Below, in pieces: positions 1 to 6,343 of a stretch of 33,498 nucleotides of DNA. The notes under the pieces were generated by a model that saw only the letters and a program-made list of their open reading frames with translations, ran no database searches and had not been told where the DNA came from. The position numbers and the translations under genes are program-made. Position 1 is the first letter of the stretch, and each line of letters opens with the position of its first letter. The DNA comes from a candidate division WOR-3 bacterium (GTDB lineage Bacteria; Hydrothermota; Tepidihabitantia; SM23-42; JAOAFX01): NCBI GenBank assembly GCA_039802205.1, contig JBDRWD010000023.1, positions 1 to 33,498 of the forward strand, in the 5' to 3' direction.

Positions 1-756
1 ATGAAGTTTATTTTGACGAATACGGGTAGTGCTACGTTGAGCAATTTGTATGCGGCGGTTTTCATGGATTGGGATATTGGTAGTTATGGGAGCAATTATG
101 GGAATTCGGATGCGGCGCGGAAGTTGACTTATATGTATTATACGAGTTCTTATCCGTATGTGGGGGTTGAGATTTTGGATCCGCCGCGGACGGTGCCGGC
201 GCGTAATTTAGCGATAATTGACAATCAGACTTATGTTTATCCTTATTATGGTTTGCCGGATAATATACAGATTCAGTTTATGGATGGGACGATACAGAAT
301 CCTTCTGGGGCGACGGCAAATGATTGGTCGACTTGTAATTCGGTTGGTCCGTTTACTTTAGCTCCGGGTCAGACTCAGACAGTGGCGTTTGCGGTTCTGG
401 GTGGGACGAATTTAGCGGATTTGCAGGCGAATGCAGATACCGCATATAATCGGTATTGGAGCTGGACAGGGATTAAGGAGCAAGAAGGACAGGCAGTTAA
501 AGCACGGTTTGGTATTTATCCAGTGGTTACGGGTGGTGGTTTGAAGTTAGTCTACAGTGATTATACTGGTGATGTTGGCGTTGTAGTTTATGATGTGATG
601 GGTCGTAAGGTTTCAGAGCGAGTTTGGAAGAATGTCAATGGTGAAGGGATATTAAGTATGGATCTTTCTCATCTCGCCAACGGGATATACTTTGTGGGTG
701 TCAAAACCAACGGTTTTGCTCAATCGATGATTCAGAAAGTGATCCTCACCAAATAA
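1..756 (+). CDS. Secreted surface protein, 3' part, with T9SS-type sorting domain
   Basis: The reading frame is open from the first base, so the gene almost certainly starts upstream and only the last 251 codons are seen. The first 150 or so residues look like a beta-rich extracellular domain (many Tyr, Asn, Gly, Thr; no membrane segment). The last 70 or so residues resemble the type A C-terminal sorting domain of type IX secretion: a 'VYDVMGRKV' strand, then 'LSHLANGIYFVGV' and a final 'KVILTK'. In known systems this domain directs export through the outer membrane and is then removed. The protein's own activity cannot be read from this fragment. Codon use in the first 140 or so codons is strongly biased to third-position G or T and relaxes towards the 3' end. 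A terminator follows 20 bases after the stop. The sorting-domain call is fairly secure; the secretion machinery is not in this window. Confidence 0.75.
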   Translation: MKFILTNTGSATLSNLYAAVFMDWDIGSYGSNYGNSDAARKLTYMYYTSSYPYVGVEILDPPRTVPARNLAIIDNQTYVYPYYGLPDNIQIQFMDGTIQNPSGATANDWSTCNSVGPFTLAPGQTQTVAFAVLGGTNLADLQANADTAYNRYWSWTGIKEQEGQAVKARFGIYPVVTGGGLKLVYSDYTGDVGVVVYDVMGRKVSERVWKNVNGEGILSMDLSHLANGIYFVGVKTNGFAQSMIQKVILTK

Positions 757-775
757 CCAATAGCCGCGAGCATCT

Positions 776-816
776 ACCGGGTCAGGAAGGAAAAACCTTC
801 CCGACCCGGTTTTTTT
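776..816 (+). terminator. Rho-independent terminator of the surface protein gene
   Basis: A 15-base arm (776-790) pairs with 796-810, with one A:C mismatch and a five-A loop (791-795). The second arm runs directly into a T tract (810-816). This is a textbook intrinsic terminator, and it separates the upstream gene from the chaperone operon whose promoter starts two bases later. Confidence 0.93.
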
Positions 817-817
817 C

Positions 818-845
818 TTGACTTTCTCCAAATTTTGGTTATAAT
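818..845 (+). promoter_or_regulatory. Sigma-70-type promoter of the chaperone operon
   Basis: TTGACT (818-823) and a perfect TATAAT (840-845) are separated by 16 bases, immediately after the upstream terminator. Transcription should start near 851-853. This decides the start of the next gene: possible start codons at 835 and 844 lie in or before the -10 box and could not be in the mRNA. Confidence 0.85.
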
Positions 846-864
846 GAATAAGATGGAGGTTAAA

Positions 865-2163
865 TTGCGCAGGATAATCTTTTTGATGCTCGGTCTTTTT
901 TTTATTATCAGATGTGCCAAGGATGATACCTTGGTAGTGATCGGCAGAGAAAAATTTACATTAAGAGATTTTAATGATTTTTATCAATTTACACCTGCAG
1001 ATGATTCCTCACATCGGACGAAGATAATTGAGGACTTTATAAATCAAAAGATGGCGCTTATTGAGGCAAAAGCAATGGGTTATGCTGAAGACCCTGTGGT
1101 CCGGGCTTCCATGGAGACGAATAAAAGGGATGTGCTCATTCGTGCTTATTATAAAGCTAAAGTGCTCGATAAGATAAAAGTGCGGGAAAGCGAAGTGCGT
1201 AAAGTTTATACGCAATTTATTAACCAATACCATCTTGCAGAGATTGTGGTTAAAGAGGATTCCATTGCCAATCAGATTTTAACTGAATTAAAAAAGGGAA
1301 TTCCTTTTGAGTCTTTGTTGGTTTATTCCCTTGATACCATAACGCCGGGTGGTGATATCGGATTTAATTCCGAATTTCAGATACCGCCAGAAGTGTTAAA
1401 GGTTTTAAAAAGAACTCGTCCGGGTAAAGTGGCAGGACCAATCAAACTTGGTGATTATATTTACTTTTTTAAAATTGTGGAGGTTAAAAAATTGAGCACA
1501 CCCCGTTACCAGGATGTGAAAAATAATATTAGAGATAATCTTCTCCGTCAAAAGGCAATGGATTACGGCACACAATTTATTGAACATCTTTTAAAGCAGG
1601 CAAGGGTTGAATACAATCAAACCGGTCTTGATCTGCTATTGAAACCTGAATCAACCCTAACCGAAGAAGAGTTGAATACCTGGGTTGTAAAAAAATATGA
1701 CACAAATTTGGTTCGGGTCAAAAACATCATCAAGGCTGTGCAAATCCACTTAAAAAAAGCGCCGGATTTGAATCCTAAATTTTTAATTGAACGGGAATTG
1801 ATTCCGGATTTGGTCTATGATTTAGCACTGCGTGAGAAAGCCGAAAATAATCCCGTAATGAAAAAGGAATTATCAAAAACTTTTGAAGCATTAATTTATC
1901 AAAAGTATTACGCCGATAATGTCACTGATAAGGTCAAGATTGATTCGCAGCAGGTAGAAAATTATTATCAGCAGCATAAAAATGATTATCCGGATAAAAA
2001 ATTGAAAGATGTCTATACGGTAATTTATGCAAAACTTCGTGATGAGGCGATAGCTCAATTGCGGGATAGTTTGTTCACAGCCCTCCGTGCTAAATACCAA
2101 CCGGTGGTAAATCAGAAAAATTATGCAAGATTATTGAAAGGAGAAAAAAATGAAAATCTTTAA
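865..2163 (+). CDS. Parvulin-type peptidyl-prolyl isomerase-like lipoprotein
   Basis: I place the start at TTG 865. GGAGG lies at 855-859, five bases upstream, and the promoter's expected start site near 852 excludes the upstream starts (835, 844); ATG 853 would be leaderless and would have the SD inside the coding sequence. The 432-residue product begins with two Arg and a hydrophobic run ending in Cys17 (I-I-R-C), read as a lipoprotein signal, although Arg before the Cys is unusual. The SurA/PrsA-type N-terminal helical part comes next, then a diverged parvulin domain at about residues 125-225 (including 'PGGDIGF' and 'RPGKVAGPI'), then a long helical C-terminal region. Such proteins assist folding of exported or outer-membrane proteins in the periplasm. 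Whether the domain is catalytically active is uncertain because the usual His and Cys/Asp positions are poorly kept. It is the first gene of a three-gene set and overlaps the next by 14 bases. Confidence 0.8.
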   Translation: MRRIIFLMLGLFFIIRCAKDDTLVVIGREKFTLRDFNDFYQFTPADDSSHRTKIIEDFINQKMALIEAKAMGYAEDPVVRASMETNKRDVLIRAYYKAKVLDKIKVRESEVRKVYTQFINQYHLAEIVVKEDSIANQILTELKKGIPFESLLVYSLDTITPGGDIGFNSEFQIPPEVLKVLKRTRPGKVAGPIKLGDYIYFFKIVEVKKLSTPRYQDVKNNIRDNLLRQKAMDYGTQFIEHLLKQARVEYNQTGLDLLLKPESTLTEEELNTWVVKKYDTNLVRVKNIIKAVQIHLKKAPDLNPKFLIERELIPDLVYDLALREKAENNPVMKKELSKTFEALIYQKYYADNVTDKVKIDSQQVENYYQQHKNDYPDKKLKDVYTVIYAKLRDEAIAQLRDSLFTALRAKYQPVVNQKNYARLLKGEKNENL

Positions 2164-3013
2164 AAAGAAAATACTTGATGCTGTTAAAATTCAAGCATTA
2201 TGTCTTTTAATCTCGGTTTTGGTTGGATTGATGTTAAGTTGTGCCAAAAAAGAAAAAAATGTTCTGGTTCGGGTGGATGGTTCTACTTTAACGCTGGAAG
2301 AGTTCCAAAAGTATATTCCGGAATCAGAATATAAAAATCTCCCCGAAACAACGATTACCGAAATTTTGAATAATTGGGCAAATCAGGAGATATTGTATCT
2401 GGAAGCTAAGAAGAAGGGTATTGATAAAGAAGATTCGGTGCGGATACTCATCGAACAATACACCAAAAATTTAATGGCGATGGCGTTGATCCGCCGTTCC
2501 TTCGGTGCCACTACCGTTAACGAGATGGAGATACTCAATTATTTTAATGCCCATCAGGAGGAATTTACTTATGCAGTGAAATTAGCGCAGATTGTTTTGC
2601 CCAGTTATGAAGCAGCGCTGGTTACTTACAACGAAATCCAATCCGGTGCCGATTTTATGAAGATTGCCAAAGAGAGGACTTTGGCGCGGATCGAAAATCA
2701 AGAAAATCCGCGAATTGTAACCGAATATCTTCCCCGGGGTAAGATTGGTGATTTTGCTACGGAAGAGGCGATATTTAATATGAAAATAAACGAAGTCTCT
2801 CAACCTATTCCTTATATCCAGGGGACATATCTGGTTGTTAAGCTTTTGGACAAGAAAAAAATTTTAGCGAAAGCCGAATTGAGTGACGAATTAAAGGGGC
2901 AGATCTATAATTATCTGATGGCTAAGAAATATCAGGAATTCTTTCAAAAGTTTATTGATAGCCTGAAAACAGTTTATAAGGTAACCACGGACTTAACGCC
3001 ATTAAAAAAATGA
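2150..3013 (+). CDS. SurA/PrsA-like peptidyl-prolyl isomerase lipoprotein
   Basis: The 287-residue protein has a basic N-terminus, a hydrophobic segment (about residues 16-30) and a lipobox with Cys31 (M-L-S-C), so a lipid-anchored envelope protein is predicted. The 'VLVRVDGSTLTLEEF' stretch after the Cys is the typical opening of SurA/PrsA N-domains, followed by helices with 'NQEILYLEAKKKG'. A parvulin-like domain follows at about residues 140-240; it keeps 'KLAQIVLPSYEAA' and 'GADFMKIAKE' but has diverged in the catalytic loops. The start is well supported by AGGAGA about 5 bases upstream. It overlaps the gene before by 14 bases and the gene after by 4, so all three chaperones are probably made together. 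Substrate preference cannot be read; a role in outer-membrane protein folding is inferred from the family and neighbours. Confidence 0.83.
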   Translation: MKIFKKKILDAVKIQALCLLISVLVGLMLSCAKKEKNVLVRVDGSTLTLEEFQKYIPESEYKNLPETTITEILNNWANQEILYLEAKKKGIDKEDSVRILIEQYTKNLMAMALIRRSFGATTVNEMEILNYFNAHQEEFTYAVKLAQIVLPSYEAALVTYNEIQSGADFMKIAKERTLARIENQENPRIVTEYLPRGKIGDFATEEAIFNMKINEVSQPIPYIQGTYLVVKLLDKKKILAKAELSDELKGQIYNYLMAKKYQEFFQKFIDSLKTVYKVTTDLTPLKK

Positions 3014-4239
3014 TTTTATTCTTTTTGAGTATTTTTGCGACACTGGCCGATAAAATTGTTGCTGTGGTTGATGAAGAGGTGATTTTAAAAAGCGAGGTTG
3101 ACAATTATGTATCTTTTGTTTTATCAGATCCACTGGTCGTGAAGAATTTTTCCGCAAATGAGATACGCCAGAATGTCATAAACGGAATTATCGCTCGAAA
3201 ACTTCTTCTGCGTGAAGCCGAAAAAGAATCAATTCAAGTCTCCCGGGAAGAGGTTTTAAAAAGGATGGAGGAGCGGATCGAACTGATTAAACAACGCTTT
3301 CCCTCAGAAGCGGATTTCTATAGGGCACTTGAGGAACAGGGTTTAGATATTGAACGCTTGAAAAAAAATTATGAAGATAGCATAAGAACGGAAGTTTTAA
3401 TGCAGCAACTGGTTCAGAAAAAGCTCGCCACAAAGATCATGATTTCCCCGGTAGCAGTTAAGAAATTTTATGAAATGAATAAAGACTCCATTGCCATATT
3501 ACCTGGAAGGGTGAAATTGGCGCATATTCTGATTCCACTCCGCCCAAGTGAAGATTCTTTAAAAAAGGGTTTTGAACGAGCAGCAGAAATTTACCAGTTA
3601 TTAATGGGGGGTGCGGATTTTGCAACGGTTGCTAAAGAATTTTCTGATGATAAAAATTCGGGGAAAAACGGTGGCATGTTAGGGAGAATAAAAAAAGGTG
3701 AGATGATTGAAGAATTTGAGAGAGTGATTTTTAATTTGAAACCTGGGGTTATATCGCAACCTTTTCCGACAAGATTTGGCTACCATATTGTCGAGGTTTT
3801 AAATAAAGGAACTGACTGGGTTTTGGCACGGCAAATATTGGTGAAAGTAATACCCACAAGGGCCGATACCCTGCGTTTCGAAAGGCTGGCCCACAAGATA
3901 AAAGAACTTGTCAGACAAGGTGCAAACTTTGATAGTTTGGCAAAGATATATTCTGCTGTTCCTGAAGTTGATATTGGTGAATTTTTTATCAAACAGTTTA
4001 CACCACCGTATGACACAATCATTGCCCAGTTGGCAGAAAATGAAGTGAGTGAGCCAATCTTGACTCCCGATGGTTACCATCTCCTCTTTGCTCGGGAGAA
4101 AATTCCGGAAAGGATATTGAGTTTTGAAGAAATGCGGGAACAGATATACCAATATCTCTATTGGCAGGAGTTGCAGAATTTATACACTGCCTATGTAAAG
4201 GAGGTCGAAGAAAAGACATTCGTGACCATATTTGAATGA
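3010..4239 (+). CDS. surA: SurA-like periplasmic chaperone with two parvulin domains
   Basis: The 409-residue protein opens with a short hydrophobic stretch ending 'ATLA' at residue 13, a minimal signal peptide without a basic N-region, and then the 'DKIVAVVDEEVILKSEVD' stretch that is the hallmark of mature SurA. The N-domain helices follow. A complete first parvulin domain sits at about residues 170-265 ('KLAHILIPL', 'FATVAKEFSDD', 'GGMLGRIKKGEM', 'FGYHIVEV'). A second, weaker copy sits at about residues 270-370 ('LARQILVKV', 'DGYHLLFA'). This is the E. coli SurA layout at nearly the same length (428 aa there). SurA escorts unfolded outer-membrane proteins across the periplasm, so its presence supports a diderm cell. 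The start overlaps the preceding stop by four bases (ATGA). It is the last gene before a 180-base gap and the dcw cluster. The family is secure; orthology to E. coli surA is likely but not proven. Confidence 0.86.
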   Translation: MILFFLSIFATLADKIVAVVDEEVILKSEVDNYVSFVLSDPLVVKNFSANEIRQNVINGIIARKLLLREAEKESIQVSREEVLKRMEERIELIKQRFPSEADFYRALEEQGLDIERLKKNYEDSIRTEVLMQQLVQKKLATKIMISPVAVKKFYEMNKDSIAILPGRVKLAHILIPLRPSEDSLKKGFERAAEIYQLLMGGADFATVAKEFSDDKNSGKNGGMLGRIKKGEMIEEFERVIFNLKPGVISQPFPTRFGYHIVEVLNKGTDWVLARQILVKVIPTRADTLRFERLAHKIKELVRQGANFDSLAKIYSAVPEVDIGEFFIKQFTPPYDTIIAQLAENEVSEPILTPDGYHLLFAREKIPERILSFEEMREQIYQYLYWQELQNLYTAYVKEVEEKTFVTIFE

Positions 4240-4273
4240 AAACACTACTCACGCTTATCCCCTCCTCTATTAA

Positions 4274-4320
4274 TTTTTGATAATAAACAATCAAAAAATC
4301 AGCACACTTATTTTTGATAA
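4274..4320. repeat. AT-rich TTTTTGATAA repeat and hairpin upstream of mraZ
   Basis: TTTTTGATAA occurs at 4274-4283 and again at 4311-4320. The first copy also forms an 8-bp inverted repeat with ATCAAAAA at 4290-4297. There is no GC stem and no clean T tract, so it would be a poor terminator. It may be a weak regulatory site or simply AT-rich spacer. Nothing else is recognisable between the surA-like stop and the mraZ promoter. Confidence 0.3.
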
Positions 4321-4374
4321 ATAAAACTCACGAAATTTCGCGGATTTTTGGTGATAAAGCAGTGATTTTCCCCC

Positions 4375-4402
4375 TTGACAAATTATAAATAATATGTAAA
4401 AT
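4375..4402 (+). promoter_or_regulatory. Promoter of mraZ and the dcw cluster
   Basis: A perfect TTGACA (4375-4380), a 16-base spacer and TAAAAT (4397-4402) lie directly upstream of mraZ. The expected transcription start is about 4409, giving a leader of only about 12 bases before ATG 4421. The last base of the -10 box is the first base of the first MraZ-type TGGGG repeat, so a bound repressor would cover the promoter. Confidence 0.8.
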
Positions 4403-4426
4403 GGGGTGAAATGGGGTAAAATGGGG
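4402..4426 (+). promoter_or_regulatory. MraZ operator: three TGGGG repeats
   Basis: TGGGG is repeated at 4402-4406, 4412-4416 and 4422-4426 with 5-base spacers (TGAAA, TAAAA), giving one copy per helical turn. MraZ of E. coli is known to bind direct TGGGN-type repeats with 5-base spacers upstream of its own gene and repress the dcw operon. Here the array overlaps the end of the -10 box, the transcription start, the only plausible ribosome-binding sequence (GGGG at 4413-4416) and the mraZ start codon. Confidence 0.85.
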
Positions 4427-4915
4427 AATATAAGGTTTAGAGGATTTTTTAAACACGCCCTTGATGATCGGAAGAGGCTGGCAATACCGAGTCAGTTTAG
4501 GGCGGTTCTGATTGCCGAATCTGAAGGTCGGGTGGTTATGACGCCGGGATACGATCATGAAATCGCTGTTTACGCCTTAAGGATTTGGCAGGAGTTTGAA
4601 GATAAAGAATTGCTCACTCTTTCTATGGATAAAATCCAGGCACGCCGTTATCGCCGTCATTTTACTTTTGGAATAAAAGAAGATCATCTTGACGCGCAGG
4701 GTCGAATTTTAATTCCAGATTTTCTCCTTGAGTACTCAGGTATAACCAAAGATGTGATTATTGTAGGAGAGATTAACTATTTCACATTATGGTCACCGGA
4801 GAATTATCAAAAGATAAAAGAAGAGATTGATAAACATTATCTTGAAGATGCAGAAACAATTGAAAAAATAAGGAGGTATCATGAAGATCCAGGTCGTGGA
4901 AGCGATGAAAAATAA
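4421..4915 (+). CDS. mraZ: Transcriptional regulator MraZ
   Basis: From ATG 4421 the product is 164 aa and begins 'MGNIRFRGFFKHALDD', matching the family N-terminus (usually 'MFRGEYEHTLDDKGR'). An upstream in-frame GTG at 4406 would add five residues but lies at or before the expected transcription start. The protein carries two SpoVT-AbrB half-folds, each with a DxxxR motif: residues 15-27 ('DDRKRLAIPSQFR') and residues 91-102 ('DAQGRILIPDFL'). MraZ forms a ring-shaped oligomer and represses the dcw operon by binding direct repeats in its own promoter; a matching operator is present here. The C-terminal 15 or so residues are charged and beyond the core fold. The gene overlaps the following STAS gene by 35 bases, an unusually long overlap. 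Confidence 0.95.
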   Translation: MGNIRFRGFFKHALDDRKRLAIPSQFRAVLIAESEGRVVMTPGYDHEIAVYALRIWQEFEDKELLTLSMDKIQARRYRRHFTFGIKEDHLDAQGRILIPDFLLEYSGITKDVIIVGEINYFTLWSPENYQKIKEEIDKHYLEDAETIEKIRRYHEDPGRGSDEK

Positions 4916-5222
4916 AAAGGTCTCATTCTTTCTCCCCAGCGGAGAGATCAATGAAGGGGAGTTTGAGACCATGGCTGAAAAACTTAAAAACTTGCTGGAC
5001 AAGGGAGAGTATAATGTAATCATTGATCTCTCCCGGGTCACCCATATCAATTACAAGATCGTTGGCGACTTGATTGAATTCCAGAAGAAATTCAAAGAAT
5101 TCGGTGGTGATATAAAGCTGGTGAATGTCTCGCCTTACCTTTTTAACATTCTGAGGCTTTACGGTTTTTATCCCTTTGAGATATACCCTTCGCGGCGGGC
5201 AGCGTTGAAAAGTTTCCAGTGA
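4881..5222 (+). CDS. STAS-domain protein (anti-sigma factor antagonist-like)
   Basis: The 113-residue protein is a single STAS domain like SpoIIAA/RsbV: an opening beta strand, an amphipathic helix (about 27-41), the central 'NVIIDLSRV' strand (45-53) and the alternating helices and strands after it. The family's phosphorylated Ser, in 'DLS..xFMDSSG', is replaced: the aligned residues here are Asn57-Tyr58-Lys59. The usual kinase-controlled partner switch is therefore unlikely, and a structural or other binding role is possible. AGGAGGT lies four bases before ATG 4881, so translation is well supported even though the start lies inside mraZ. The place between mraZ and rsmH is normally empty in dcw clusters; a link to division or envelope control is inference from position only. 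Confidence 0.8.
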   Translation: MKIQVVEAMKNKKVSFFLPSGEINEGEFETMAEKLKNLLDKGEYNVIIDLSRVTHINYKIVGDLIEFQKKFKEFGGDIKLVNVSPYLFNILRLYGFYPFEIYPSRRAALKSFQ

Positions 5223-5228
5223 TTTGAT

Positions 5229-6107
5229 GTGGATAAATTCCACGAGCCAGTCCTGGTAGCCGAGGTCATCGCCTGGATGAACCTAAAAGATGATGGCATC
5301 TACTGTGACTGCACGGTGGGTGGAGGAGGACATCTTTTGAAGATGCTCGAATACACTCGAAACGCCCGGTTTGTCGGTATTGATTGGGATCCCGAGGCGA
5401 TTGCATACGTCCAAAAATGTTTGGGTGATTTTCGCGAACGGGTGGATCTTTATGAGGAAAACTATATATACCTTGACGAATTAGCAGCGAGAATGAATAT
5501 CAAAGGATTTAATGGGATATTATTTGATCTTGGTGCTTCCTGGCATCAATTGACGACACCAGAAAGGGGTTTCAGTTTTAACCTTGAGGGAAAATTGCTG
5601 ATGCAGATGTCACCGGCAGTTTTTCCTCTTTATGAAAAGTTGCATCGGACAAACCCGGTGGAACTCTATGGAATTCTCAAGGAATATGGCGATGTGCCCA
5701 ATGCCCGGAAGTTGGCTAAGTTCATATACCAGCGGCGTAACGAACTAAAAACGACTATCGATTTACGCAGGTTAATCGAGCGTCATTCCCCCCAAAAATT
5801 GCTCAAGAAAAATCTACATAAAGTTTTCCAGGCATTACGTATCTGGACTAATGAGGAATTGAAAAATCTTAGGGTAGGACTTGAAAAGGCAATAAATTTA
5901 TTGCAACCCCAGGGACGGTTGATTGTGATCGCCTATCACTCCGGTGAAGACCGAATCGTCAAAGAAATTTTTAAAAAATTTGAAAAAAACAAAACATTAA
6001 AGCTTCTTCACAAAAAAGTTATTCGACCCAATGCTGAAGAAGTTCGACGGAATCCAGCCGCGCGCAGTGCTCGAATGCGGGTAGGTGAAAAATGCGCTTC
6101 CTGCTGA
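5229..6107 (+). CDS. rsmH: 16S rRNA (cytosine1402-N4)-methyltransferase RsmH
   Basis: RsmH (MraW) methylates N4 of C1402 in the ribosomal P site using S-adenosylmethionine. The GTG start at 5229 gives 'MDKFHEPVLVAEVIAWM', the standard N-terminus. The SAM-binding motif 'DCTVGGGGH' (about residues 30-38) and 'GILFDLGAS' (about 97-105) are present. The C-terminus has the conserved 'FQALRIWTNEEL' and 'NPAARSARMRVGEK'. Two conserved motifs are altered: 'GPLDMRMD' reads G-K-L-L-M-Q-M-S from residue 121, and 'FHSLEDR' reads 'YHSGEDR'. Length (292 aa) is slightly short against about 313 in E. coli. It starts six bases after the STAS stop with no clear Shine-Dalgarno and overlaps the next gene by 16 bases. 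Confidence 0.92.
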   Translation: MDKFHEPVLVAEVIAWMNLKDDGIYCDCTVGGGGHLLKMLEYTRNARFVGIDWDPEAIAYVQKCLGDFRERVDLYEENYIYLDELAARMNIKGFNGILFDLGASWHQLTTPERGFSFNLEGKLLMQMSPAVFPLYEKLHRTNPVELYGILKEYGDVPNARKLAKFIYQRRNELKTTIDLRRLIERHSPQKLLKKNLHKVFQALRIWTNEELKNLRVGLEKAINLLQPQGRLIVIAYHSGEDRIVKEIFKKFEKNKTLKLLHKKVIRPNAEEVRRNPAARSARMRVGEKCASC

Positions 6108-6343
6108 TTGTTTTTGCCATAATGGTATACCTTTTTGTGTTAGTTTATATTGAAAGCGAACTGGTTAAATTTAATATTCGCAAAGAACAGTTAAAAAATC
6201 AACTCCAGGAACTGAAAAACGAGAAAGTGAATTTATTGGCTAAGATTGCACCATTGACAAATCCGGCGCACATTGAAGCGGAAGCCAAAAAGCATGGTTT
6301 TATTTTTCCGGACCGTGGTGACATTTTGGGAACAGTAAAATGA
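6092..6343 (+). CDS. ftsL: FtsL-like divisome protein
   Basis: The 83-residue bitopic protein has one N-terminal membrane segment (about residues 3-20), then a charged coiled coil (about 26-52), then a short tail with 'PAHIEAEAKKHGFIFP', which fits the FtsL/DivIC pattern of 'ppeRIeeiAre.lGm'. FtsL with FtsB and FtsQ forms the complex that activates the FtsW/FtsI septal synthase. Sequence similarity in this family is always low; position between rsmH and ftsI is the strongest support. AGGTGA precedes the start, which lies 16 bases inside rsmH, and the stop overlaps ftsI as ATGA. Confidence 0.82.
   Translation: MRFLLIVFAIMVYLFVLVYIESELVKFNIRKEQLKNQLQELKNEKVNLLAKIAPLTNPAHIEAEAKKHGFIFPDRGDILGTVK

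Noticed and set aside
835-864. Longer N-terminus of the first chaperone lipoprotein, starting TTG 835 or ATG 844
   Set aside because: Both codons lie within or before the TATAAT box at 840-845; GGAGG at 855-859 fits TTG 865 and gives a clean lipoprotein signal.
4402-4426. TGGGG array as a four-strand G-quadruplex or a microsatellite
   Set aside because: Only three G-runs are present, and the 10-base spacing before mraZ is explained by the MraZ operator.
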